Assembly (NCBI GenBank): GCA_002425185.1
Contig: DILT01000019.1
Span: 304-64,303, forward strand
Direction: 5' to 3'
Length of the DNA stretch: 64,000 nt
DNA from: Flammeovirgaceae bacterium UBA5585
Lineage (GTDB): Bacteria; Bacteroidota; Bacteroidia; Cytophagales; Cyclobacteriaceae
Shown here: positions 19,301 to 26,898 of the stretch, piece by piece
Layout: the number at the start of each line of letters is the position of its first letter
How positions within the stretch are numbered: the first letter of the stretch is position 1
Notes under the pieces: model-generated
What the model saw: the letters and a program-made list of their open reading frames with translations, nothing else
Told to the model about the DNA's origin: nothing
Database searches by the model: none
Position numbers and translations under genes: made by a program

Positions 19301-19422
19301 GGTAATCCCGACCCATCCTCTTGGGAAGTCACTTTTCCTGTAACGGTACGATCCTGCGCCCAGGCTGGGCTGAAAGGCAGAATGAGTAGCGCTACAATGA
19401 TTACTTGTAGAATTCTCTTCAT
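16369..19422 (-). CDS. SusC/RagA-family TonB-dependent outer-membrane transporter (module 1)
   Basis: Energised import channel of a SusCD pair, about 1017 residues. Order: signal peptide ending AWAQ, a carboxypeptidase-regulatory-like domain (about 27-105) starting DRTVTGKVTS, the TonB-box region QLSEVVVTGYG, a plug domain with the SusC signature VRVRGIGSINASNDPLWIVDGV, then a beta-barrel whose last strand ends KQFMAGVTIGL. The start is placed at the ATG at 19422, not at the TTG nine bases upstream, because the signal peptide begins MKRILQV. It has a promoter directly upstream and is followed by its SusD and a lipoprotein, closed by a terminator. Confidence 0.96.
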   Translation of the reverse strand: MKRILQVIIVALLILPFSPAWAQDRTVTGKVTSQEDGSGLPGVNVTLKGTTTGTVTNVDGVYSLSVPASGGTLVLSFIGLKTQEVQIGNRAVIDVQMASDVTQLSEVVVTGYGVQEKRTLTGSISSVKGDVFQNLPVQSVDRGIQGRLAGVQISSTSGAPGGALNVRVRGIGSINASNDPLWIVDGVQLSRFGQTTQGSSNPLAAINPNDIESVEVLKDAASAAIYGAQAANGVVIVTTKKGKKGKTNLDVSIQRGAVQPFNLYEVMDGKQFATIKAESYVNAGLPLTGPTGAHTVFGDPNDDNLTNFSWRDELFRTGQLATYDISMSGGDDKTSFLLSLSYQMQEGQIIMNDWQRGTARLNLTHKPISKLTIGTNISLSYQRTFGSITNGNFVNGPFQAAFTAQPTSTAYNDDGTFRNPYPSSGSGHLFGYNIVQGVNEEVRLGRVPQTVSSFNIGYEIIPGLTINGFAGIDASFGTDNNQRPGTIPVFAGGQMVVVSRRTIAYNANTTVNYTKRFGDIHQISGIAGFEYRKEERGGVTASQFTYPNPALRLLSSGATARPAGEFFFDNARQGVFAQVKYTLKDRYIVDGTIRRDGSSRFGPNNRYGTFFAGSVAYRISEESFMDGITWLDDLKIRAAYGRVGNSEIADYDWYTAYGSPAAGSVGIPAGAQYLGGSILRLTRLGNDIIGWEEEDQFNVGIDFSLFGGRLFGSAEFYNNVTNNQLFNVDLPTDSGLGSVRGNVGEVLNRGFDFELGGIVLDRGGFQYRVSANFSTLYNELLSLPNNQQRLVNNGVQLIVGEPVAFPFLLQFAGVNPANGKTMIVDRNGNLAYQGTQDDVDVRGTYIPTYFGGLSNNFSYKGINLEVFFQFQGGNSAFNGDLYNLHAAGSSANNQLVSQLNRWQNPGDITNVPRAYQGGIIDGFDQQHGTFGSTQFLSDASYVRLKQVTLSYNIPNALVSKIGLNKVNVFVQGLNLWTATKFAGIDPEVVSNNNGTAISSFGVYPLGKQFMAGVTIGL

Positions 19423-19461
19423 GTTAAACAATTTAGGTTAATGTTAATTTTCTATGAGGGT

Positions 19462-19491
19462 CAAACATAAGACAAAATAATAATTGGCAAA
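19462..19491 (-). promoter_or_regulatory. Promoter of SusCD module 1
   Basis: On the minus strand TTTG (19491-19488), 18 bases, then TATGTTTG (19469-19462), close to the Bacteroidota consensus. The leader to the ATG at 19422 would be about 33 bases. The rest of the spacer up to 19701 holds no convincing gene; I see only AT-rich sequence. Confidence 0.65.
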
Positions 19492-19701
19492 AGGAAAAAT
19501 ATTCGAAATTGACAGGCGGGAACCTTAAAAAATGACCAAATTTTGAATAATCGACAATAATCCCCTATAAAGGGTATTTTTTTGAATTACAGGGATGTTG
19601 TGGGACTTTTAGAAGATGCCAGTATCTCCAATCAATCCGGCCCTTAGTACTGAGTCGCTATTAATAAAAATTAAATTACATGGAAGGCATTATGTGAGAA
19701 A

Positions 19702-20451
19702 TCACTTGCCAGACAAATACTGAAACAACCTTATTAGGTCAGCCTCATTATTCAGCTTAACATTATTGGTTTTTATAAACTGGTTAATTTTTTGCACATA
19801 CACAGGGCCTAAAACATCCAGACTTTTTTTTGATTTTATACGAACTAAGGATTCTGCTCTATTAAAGTAATAGCTTTCCTTTTTTATAACTCTCGTATCC
19901 TTACTGCCTACATTCAAAGCAGGATTAAAATCAGGTTTTAAAACCTCTATTCTTATGTGCTTGATCAAAGCAACCTCAGCGTCAACCAATACCTCCACAA
20001 ACCCTGAAAGGGGAGCTCCATCTTCATGGTATTCTCTGCCATTAACTAAATATCGGTCCTTATTGGTAACAGAATCAATCCAAACTATATTTTTTACTTT
20101 ATTTCCACTTAACACCCGAACATCATTATTAGTAAGTTTGAACTCAACCTCATCTTTGAAAATATCATACCGGGTAAAATAACCCTCCACAAGTTCATCA
20201 TTCTTATACAGTAACAAGGATGATTTTCCCCAATGCGTATCCCAATACGGATCACCTACAATTTCGGAAACCGATGGGGTGGACATACCCGTAATAATCT
20301 GCCCCACGGGTAAGCGCTGATTGAATTGACTGAAGGAGGTAATTATGTTATTCGCACGAACTGATTTTGAAATTTCGTCATCAGGCTTTTGCCCTAGAAC
20401 TTGCAAATAAACACAACCGAAAAACAGTAGTAATGTCGCTGTAGGTCTCAC
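19702..20451 (-). CDS. Secreted protein of unknown function, paralogue of 9788-10465
   Basis: Unrecognised family. From the GTG at 20451 the protein has about 249 residues and a signal peptide (VRPTATLLLFFGCVYLQVLGQ). An alternative TTG at 20469 lies in the T-run of the preceding terminator and is less likely. It shares with the 225-residue protein at 9788 the C-terminal motif KLNNEADLIRLFQYLSGK and a matching N-terminal segment (GYFTRYDIFKDEVEFKLTN). It lies between two SusCD modules and begins right after the terminator of module 2, so it may be expressed by read-through; I see no good promoter of its own. No function is proposed. Confidence 0.72.
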   Translation of the reverse strand: MRPTATLLLFFGCVYLQVLGQKPDDEISKSVRANNIITSFSQFNQRLPVGQIITGMSTPSVSEIVGDPYWDTHWGKSSLLLYKNDELVEGYFTRYDIFKDEVEFKLTNNDVRVLSGNKVKNIVWIDSVTNKDRYLVNGREYHEDGAPLSGFVEVLVDAEVALIKHIRIEVLKPDFNPALNVGSKDTRVIKKESYYFNRAESLVRIKSKKSLDVLGPVYVQKINQFIKTNNVKLNNEADLIRLFQYLSGK

Positions 20452-20461
20452 AGAGTAAATA

Positions 20462-20499
20462 TAAAACAAAAGGGCTAAGGAGACATCTCCTTAGCCCTT
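20462..20499 (-). terminator. Terminator of SusCD module 2
   Basis: Arms AAGGGCTAAGGAGA (20470-20483) and TCTCCTTAGCCCTT (20486-20499) are perfectly complementary. On the minus strand they are followed by TTGTTTTAT. It lies about 20 bases after the stop of the third gene of the module. Confidence 0.92.
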
Positions 20500-20519
20500 A
20501 AATTTTGGTTAAAAAATCG

Positions 20520-21710
20520 CTACAACTTAACCAGTGTTAATCTGACACGTCTTGTCCATGTGCAGTAGCCATTCCTTAGACCATATTCATCCGCATCATC
20601 GTCAAGTCCAATAGTAAAGGTATTACCTACAGTCAATCCATCACTAGCGGCAGTATAAGTGCCGCGGTTTGCTGTGGTGGCCTGAGGCAGACCTGCTTGT
20701 AAAACAGCCCCTATTGAACCAACAGTAAAGTTACCGGCTGGCGGCCAGGTCCAGAACAATGCCTTGTTGGTGGCGCAATTTATACCTGTATTCTGAAGAG
20801 GAACGTATACTGTTCCGTTCTCCATATTAATTCGCATGGTTACATTTTGACCACGATAATTAACTGTGAATTGACGTTCTGTTGACAAACCGCCCGGAAC
20901 TGTTGCTAATGTAACGGTTTGGTTTGGAAAAAGAACGTTATTCAGTGAGGCCGGGTACTCCGCATGCTGGTTCCAAGTATGGTTAGGCGACCAAATAGAG
21001 GTTTGGGTTAACGAATAAGTACCTACCCATGAAACGGCCGGAAGCGTTCTGACAAATACAGTATATATAAACGGTGAACTATAAAATTGACCACCCGTGA
21101 TGTTTGGTGTTGTATTAGCCTCAGCTGTTTTCGCAAAAGCCGGGTTTACAGAAGCCTGAGGATTTAACACTGAAAACTTTTTACCATCCTTTAGCTTCAT
21201 AATCCAACGCACAATAACCTGATCATTTGCTAACAATGCACCCCCTGGATATGCAACCAAGCCCCCTGCAGGCGAACAAGTAGGACATGCACCATCAGGG
21301 TCAGTATTTAATGTCGCCAACGCAGTTTGTATTTGCGTAGCTGTAAGCGTGATGGTTGCCCGTTTAAAAATTGAGATCGTTGGCTGTGGTACTGCAGAAA
21401 ACACAGAACCCGAAACCGTTGTTAATAACACCTCGTCTGTCAACCCTGTGCCTCTTCTGTGGCTCACATAAATCTCAATTTCATCCAGGTTATCACCATT
21501 TTTTTCGTCAACAGCTTCTAGTGTATACTCAAAAGCTGAAGCCGCTAAATTATTTGCATCTAATATGTTCGAACGAATATGAATTATCCGCAAATAACCT
21601 GCAAATTCCTTGTCAGCATACGGGAGTGGATATAAACTCTCATCCCGGCACGACATCACTACCACCATAGAAAGGATAAGCAGTGAAAAAATAAATTTAT
21701 AATTTCTCAT
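20520..21710 (-). CDS. Lipoprotein of SusCD module 2
   Basis: A 396-residue lipoprotein with a signal peptide ending VVVMSC (C21). I do not recognise a precise family. It is beta-rich, with an N-terminal segment containing FEYTLEAVDEKNGDNLDEIEIYVSH that looks like an immunoglobulin-type fold, and a possible metal- or disulphide-forming CPTC motif near residue 145. It lies third after SusC and SusD, 12 bp from SusD, and is closed by a strong terminator. By position it corresponds to SusE/SusF-like surface accessory proteins, but no sequence similarity to the lipoprotein of module 1 is obvious. Role in ligand capture is inference. Confidence 0.8.
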   Translation of the reverse strand: MRNYKFIFSLLILSMVVVMSCRDESLYPLPYADKEFAGYLRIIHIRSNILDANNLAASAFEYTLEAVDEKNGDNLDEIEIYVSHRRGTGLTDEVLLTTVSGSVFSAVPQPTISIFKRATITLTATQIQTALATLNTDPDGACPTCSPAGGLVAYPGGALLANDQVIVRWIMKLKDGKKFSVLNPQASVNPAFAKTAEANTTPNITGGQFYSSPFIYTVFVRTLPAVSWVGTYSLTQTSIWSPNHTWNQHAEYPASLNNVLFPNQTVTLATVPGGLSTERQFTVNYRGQNVTMRINMENGTVYVPLQNTGINCATNKALFWTWPPAGNFTVGSIGAVLQAGLPQATTANRGTYTAASDGLTVGNTFTIGLDDDADEYGLRNGYCTWTRRVRLTLVKL

Positions 21711-21722
21711 AGTTGTCTTTTG

Positions 21723-23528
21723 TTAGAAGTCCAGGTCTTTAACCTTTTGATCCCAAAATACTTTACCACTCAGGTTGGCCTTTTGATCCACTGAACCATT
21801 CAGGTTAGCAAAATTTGCCGGATACCAAAACGTTCTTGGGAAGGAGCCAGGGGTTCCAATTATTGTCGGTTGCATACCATTCGGTAAGCCAGTTCTGCGG
21901 TAAAGATTATACGCTTCAACACCGCAACCAAAACTGGCAATCCAGTGCTCCCGGGCGATATAATCCATAATATTATCATTACCAACTTGGGCATCGTAAG
22001 CTGCTAAAGCAAGTGTAACATAATTATTAACATCCGTTGTATACGTTGCAGCTGGATAAAATGTCTCAATCGTTGTGGCTTCAGTAGGAGACGCTCCACC
22101 AATACCAAAGGTTCCATTTACCGTCCAAGCCCGAACATCGGCCATAGAAAAGCGTATTCCATTTTCAAAGTATGTTCTCGCACTACCTGTTGTTCCCAAA
22201 TAAAGGGCGGCCTCAGCCAACATAAACTGAACATTAGCGCGCATCAAAATAGGTTGGATACCAGCTCCGCGCATCCCTAAGTTTTGATTCACATTACCAT
22301 TAACATTGGCATCAAATCTTCCACCTGAAGGATAAGCACCCCACATGGTTCTGGCAAAACCATCGGGTGGAATACCCTGCGGATCGACATGGTCGCGCCC
22401 CCAATATCCCCTGTCTGTAGGAAAGCAAAAGGTTCTGGTCCATGCAGGATTTGCCGGATCTGGATCTATTCCGGGAGGCATTCCCGCTTTGGCATTCAGT
22501 AAAAGTGCTGTTCCTGTTGTTGTTGGATAATGATCCGGAATAGCCTGTACAACGCAACGTATTTCATTAGGGTCGGATGAGTTAGAATTACGCTGGCGGT
22601 AGAAGTAAAAACGCATACGTGGATCACCTGGTTGGCCACCTTGTGTGGCACCATAACCATGAAACATTTGCCACATCAGCCAATTGGACTGATAGTTACC
22701 GGAGCCGGCAACATAGGTTGCGGTAAAGCGAGGATGCCGGTTATCAGGGTCGACAATGGTGCTTCCATAACGAAAAACAAAGTTTTCATTTGCAGCACTA
22801 ATCAATCCTCCTGTTGCAGAAACATCCGCAATCAAGGCATTTATCGCTGTTGTAGAAGCTGCAGGTGCCTCATGACGCAAATTGAGATGAATTTTCAATT
22901 TAAGCGTGTTAGCCAGCCTCGTCCAGCGCGAGTAATTATTCGCGTAAAACTGATCTACAGGAGCAGGCGCTGTGCCATTCAGGTAGCCACCATTTGGTAT
23001 AGTTGGTGTGTTCAGATCTTCCTTCGCTTTATCGAGCAAATTGAGTGCAACAGTATAAAGGCTTGATGCTTGATCTACCTCGGGATTGAAATTAGCAGAG
23101 CCTTTAAACGCCTGTGAGAACGGAACATTACCAAAATGATCAACAAGTAATAACAAGGTGTAAGCGGTAATGACACGTGACATACCCGCATGCCGGGCTA
23201 ATCCATTGGCATCAGCCGTTTTGATTAATTCGTCAGCATCCTTAAGAATAACCGCATAAGCAGTTGTCCACACTCCGTCAAATGATTGAGGTGTGTAAAC
23301 GTTATCGTACAACGAACCGCCTGAATTTTGAAGGCGAGTCATTTGCATACCGAATGTACTAAAGGTGTTAAAAAGGCCACCTAAGTTCCGCTGCATAGAA
23401 TTCAACAACAAGTTAGGCAAAGCCTGATTTGGCTGAACAGCATTAGGGTCTTCGCGTAAGTCAAGTGTACACGCATTTGCGAGCACCAGTCCCAACGCAA
23501 GCACTATATGTTTTATATGTTTTTTCAT
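21723..23528 (-). CDS. SusD/RagB-family outer-membrane lipoprotein (module 2)
   Basis: Ligand-binding lid lipoprotein for the SusC transporter upstream, 601 residues. The lipoprotein signal ends LANAC (C20). The N-terminal part has LPNLLLNSMQRNLGGLFNTF and VWTTAYAVILKDADELIKTA, typical of the larger SusD-like (SusD_2-type) group whose members bind peptides or other non-starch ligands, and the C terminus has YIAREHWIASFGCGVEAYNL. The length and lack of the MNERR..EL..EGHR signature separate it from the SusD of module 1. It follows SusC after 19 bp. The ligand is not predictable from the neighbourhood. Confidence 0.93.
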   Translation of the reverse strand: MKKHIKHIVLALGLVLANACTLDLREDPNAVQPNQALPNLLLNSMQRNLGGLFNTFSTFGMQMTRLQNSGGSLYDNVYTPQSFDGVWTTAYAVILKDADELIKTADANGLARHAGMSRVITAYTLLLLVDHFGNVPFSQAFKGSANFNPEVDQASSLYTVALNLLDKAKEDLNTPTIPNGGYLNGTAPAPVDQFYANNYSRWTRLANTLKLKIHLNLRHEAPAASTTAINALIADVSATGGLISAANENFVFRYGSTIVDPDNRHPRFTATYVAGSGNYQSNWLMWQMFHGYGATQGGQPGDPRMRFYFYRQRNSNSSDPNEIRCVVQAIPDHYPTTTGTALLLNAKAGMPPGIDPDPANPAWTRTFCFPTDRGYWGRDHVDPQGIPPDGFARTMWGAYPSGGRFDANVNGNVNQNLGMRGAGIQPILMRANVQFMLAEAALYLGTTGSARTYFENGIRFSMADVRAWTVNGTFGIGGASPTEATTIETFYPAATYTTDVNNYVTLALAAYDAQVGNDNIMDYIAREHWIASFGCGVEAYNLYRRTGLPNGMQPTIIGTPGSFPRTFWYPANFANLNGSVDQKANLSGKVFWDQKVKDLDF

Positions 23529-23547
23529 GAGAATTACAAAGTTTAGA

Positions 23548-26500
23548 TCAGAACGTTAATCTCAATACGGCACCGTAACGCTTAACACTTGGTCCGGTCA
23601 GATAATCAAAACCAGCACCATTATCAACACCCTGGCTGGACACTTCTGTGTCGAAGTTTACAACCTTTGGTACGTTAACAGCATTGAACCACAGGTTATT
23701 TCCATTAATCTGGATAGAGGCATTTTTAATAGGAGTCTTGCTCAAAATAGAACGTGGCAACGTATAGCTAAGACTGATTTCACGTAAGCGAATCGTTGTA
23801 CCATCAAATATACCCACCTCGGTTGTGGCACCTGCACCATACAGTGTATTAAAACCATAATCTGAAGCTGAAATCATGATATCATTCTTCACATAAACAG
23901 GCGCATCGGCAGTACCCACATTTTTAACACCCGGCAGAATCAATGTTAAATCCTGATTGTAATCCTGGGCTGCGGCTGTACCCCTACCTAGCACCGCATT
24001 GGCCGTGGAAGAAAAAATATCTCCGCCATGACGATAATCAAACTGGAAGGAGAGTTCAAAACCTTTCCAAGAGAAATTATTGATGAAGGTTACGAAATAG
24101 TCAGGGTTGGGATTGCCAACAACACCCAAAATTGGTGAACGTACATACAATCCATCAGCAGCCACAATGGGGTTACCCTGAGGGTCCCTGGCCCGAACGG
24201 AGCCTTTCATAATATTAAAGGGTTGTCCGGGAATAGCAAAGTTACCCTGATCAGAAAAGCCGGATAATGGTACTTCATCAATTTCACCACCTAAATTAAC
24301 TACCTCAGGTCTAACCAAGGTATAGTTTACGATAGCATCCCATCGAAATCCATTAGACAACTGAAGAGGAGTGCCTGTAAGCCCCAGTTCAACACCTTTA
24401 TTACTGATCTTACCTAAGTTAACGAATGTTGAAGTAAAACCGGTGGAAGGATCGATTGATGCAGAAGTAATCAAGTCCTTTGTTGATCTGTCATATAGAG
24501 TAAAGTCAATACCAATCCTATTATTAAGCAGTTTAGCCTCAAAACCTACTTCTATTTCCTGTTGCAATTCAGGCTTTAAATTACGGTTACCCAACTGATT
24601 AGAAATAGTATGTTCACCCAATAATACCCCTGTAGGGCTCATAAACGCCCGAAGGTTTTGGTTCACTACATCGCGTGTTCTGTAGGTTGGAGGGAAACCT
24701 GCTGAGGTTCCATATCCAGCCCTTAATTTTAAAGAGTTAAGAGTGCTTGATTTAATACCGCTGAAAGCTTCAGTTGGTAAAAACGAAGCGCTCACACTTG
24801 GATAAAATATAGAATTATTACCAGCTTCAAGTGTTGATATCCAGTCATTTCTTCCGGATAAGTTCAGGAATAAATAATCTTTATAATCGAATGAGAAATC
24901 TCCGTAGATACCATAGCGTTGGGTTTCATCTTCCCGATAGAAAACCCTCCCATCAAATGCAATACTTCTGGAAGAACTTCCTTCAAAATTCGAGTGCCTC
25001 ATTAAACCAAACACGGTTTGAGTTTCAGAATAAATTCCATCGCGAACCCTATAATCATTCCGGGCATTACCTCCTACACGGGCAGTCATATTAATATCCG
25101 AGCTAAGCGATTTGGAGAATGAAAGAATCACATCATGGTTCCAAATGGTATTGTTAATCGATTGGGTTTGTAAAACACCACGGTCAATGTTCGCATAGCT
25201 GGGACCAATACCCTTATTGAATTCACGATTTTGCGTTTCAGTATAGGTATCTAAACCTACCCGGTAACTCAACGCCAGGTTATCAGTAAAATCATACGCG
25301 AAAGTTGACGACAAGAATACACGGTTTGTTATACTAGCCTCACGATGGTATTTCGCCATCCAGTTCGGGTTTGGAATATCGTTACTGGCACGATACCATA
25401 CACTTTTCTTCTCCAATGGTGTTTCATATGGGAAACTTAAAATATCCCAGTTGCGAGGCGTATACAAGAAGTTTGCATAAAGAGAGGGAACTCCACTGAA
25501 TGCAGTAGAACCACCCGTGGCTCCATTTAGCGGAGGTGTTTCAAACTCAGTGTTTGCAAAGAGTACTGATGTGCGGATAGAAAATTTATCGGTAACAGCA
25601 GCATTAAACCCTGTGGAGATATTTAAACGCTGAAGCTCATTGCCCGGGGCATAGCCTTCTTCAGTGGTATAAGCCACGGAGGCGTTGTATCCTAATTTAT
25701 CAGTACCACCAGAAATACCAATAGATGTATTTGAAACAACTCCTTTCCTGAAAAATCCTATTGGATCGGGAGCAGCTTCGTAGGGTATGCGCTTATAATA
25801 AAACTCGGGGAAAGCCTCACGCAGCGATGCATCGTTGGCAAACTGATACGGGTGACCAACAGAGTCAACCTGGTTAAAATTGGGGCCCCAGTTACTAAAG
25901 AAGTTTCCAAACAATCCCTGGAATCCATTACCATAGTTGTTTTGCATGGTAGGCCAGGAAGCAATTTCGGTTACGGAAAGAGTCTGTTGAAAAGAAACTT
26001 CAGCCTGCTTCTTCTTTGCACCTCCAGATTTGGTTGTTACCAAAATAACACCGTTTCTTCCCTGGTCACCATAAAGTACAGTGGCCGCTAACCCCTTTAA
26101 AACGTTAATGGTCTCAATCGTATTTGGATCAATATCCAAAAAGCGACTTGTAGCTGTTGCTGTTCCGCCTGTTGTAAATCCAGAACCATTATTTGTTTCG
26201 GAATTGAATGGTACGCCATCAACAACCCAAAGCGGCTGGGTACTGCCTGTAAGTGAAGAATACCCTCTGATGTTGATGCTGGCTCCAGCACCTGAGGTAC
26301 CACCGGTAGGGGTAATAACAACCCCTGGTACTTTTCCTTGTAATACTCTTGAAATGTCATTAACGGGCCGTGCCGCCAGTTGATCCTGGCCGACAGTACT
26401 CGTGGCATAACCAAGGGCTTTCTTTTCCCTGGCAATACCCTGACCTGTAATAACCACTTCGCTGAGTTGCGTGGCATCCAAAGCCAACGAAATATCAACG

Positions 26501-26769
26501 ACTGATCGATCACCTATTGGAATTTCCTGCGTTTGCAATCCAATAAATGAAAAGATAAGTGACCCTCCCGAAGCGGGAACGGATAACGTGTACCTTCCTT
26601 CTGAGTCTGTGGCGGTTCCAATGGTTGAACCCTTGAGAACCACGTTAACCCCAGGAAGCGGGGAACCGTCTTCGGTAGATGTTACCCTACCGGAAACAGT
26701 TCGATCTTGTGCTATCGCTCCGCTGATGGCGAAGAGAAGCAACATCGAACTTAGTAAAAGTCTCCTCAT
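23548..26769 (-). CDS. SusC/RagA-family TonB-dependent outer-membrane transporter (module 2)
   Basis: 1073 residues: signal peptide ending GAIAQ, a carboxypeptidase-regulatory-like domain starting DRTVSGRVTS, TonB-box region QLSEVVITGQG, plug with INIRGYSSLTGSTQPLWVVDGV, and a C-terminal barrel ending RYGAVLRLTF. It imports an unknown ligand with its SusD partner. The first about 110 residues are close to those of the SusC at 16369 (same order of conserved blocks), while the barrels differ, consistent with different substrates. It heads a three-gene unit with SusD and a lipoprotein. Confidence 0.96.
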   Translation of the reverse strand: MRRLLLSSMLLLFAISGAIAQDRTVSGRVTSTEDGSPLPGVNVVLKGSTIGTATDSEGRYTLSVPASGGSLIFSFIGLQTQEIPIGDRSVVDISLALDATQLSEVVITGQGIAREKKALGYATSTVGQDQLAARPVNDISRVLQGKVPGVVITPTGGTSGAGASINIRGYSSLTGSTQPLWVVDGVPFNSETNNGSGFTTGGTATATSRFLDIDPNTIETINVLKGLAATVLYGDQGRNGVILVTTKSGGAKKKQAEVSFQQTLSVTEIASWPTMQNNYGNGFQGLFGNFFSNWGPNFNQVDSVGHPYQFANDASLREAFPEFYYKRIPYEAAPDPIGFFRKGVVSNTSIGISGGTDKLGYNASVAYTTEEGYAPGNELQRLNISTGFNAAVTDKFSIRTSVLFANTEFETPPLNGATGGSTAFSGVPSLYANFLYTPRNWDILSFPYETPLEKKSVWYRASNDIPNPNWMAKYHREASITNRVFLSSTFAYDFTDNLALSYRVGLDTYTETQNREFNKGIGPSYANIDRGVLQTQSINNTIWNHDVILSFSKSLSSDINMTARVGGNARNDYRVRDGIYSETQTVFGLMRHSNFEGSSSRSIAFDGRVFYREDETQRYGIYGDFSFDYKDYLFLNLSGRNDWISTLEAGNNSIFYPSVSASFLPTEAFSGIKSSTLNSLKLRAGYGTSAGFPPTYRTRDVVNQNLRAFMSPTGVLLGEHTISNQLGNRNLKPELQQEIEVGFEAKLLNNRIGIDFTLYDRSTKDLITSASIDPSTGFTSTFVNLGKISNKGVELGLTGTPLQLSNGFRWDAIVNYTLVRPEVVNLGGEIDEVPLSGFSDQGNFAIPGQPFNIMKGSVRARDPQGNPIVAADGLYVRSPILGVVGNPNPDYFVTFINNFSWKGFELSFQFDYRHGGDIFSSTANAVLGRGTAAAQDYNQDLTLILPGVKNVGTADAPVYVKNDIMISASDYGFNTLYGAGATTEVGIFDGTTIRLREISLSYTLPRSILSKTPIKNASIQINGNNLWFNAVNVPKVVNFDTEVSSQGVDNGAGFDYLTGPSVKRYGAVLRLTF

Positions 26770-26796
26770 AAGTTTAAGTTTAGGTTAGTAAAGTGA

Positions 26797-26827
26797 TAAA
26801 GTTATCGAAGCAATTCGAATTAATAAA
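26797..26827 (-). promoter_or_regulatory. Possible promoter of SusCD module 2
   Basis: On the minus strand TTTA, about 19 bases, then TAACTTTA (26804-26797). Each element has one mismatch to TTTG-N~19-TAnnTTTG. It is 28 bases before the susC ATG at 26769. The rest of the 129-bp spacer shows nothing else. Confidence 0.35.
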
Positions 26828-26898
26828 GTTCCGTTCAAATAATTTTGGTCAAAATTTAATTTGGATAACAGACTACTAACAGAAGTCTGTTTTTAACT

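Noticed and set aside
19560..19590. Possible terminator near CCCCTATAAAGGG
   Set aside because: The stem is only about four base pairs, and the T-run lies on the strand with no gene ending there.
20452..20469. TTG at 20469 as start of the secreted protein
   Set aside because: It lies in the T-run of the preceding terminator; the signal peptide fits better from the GTG at 20451.
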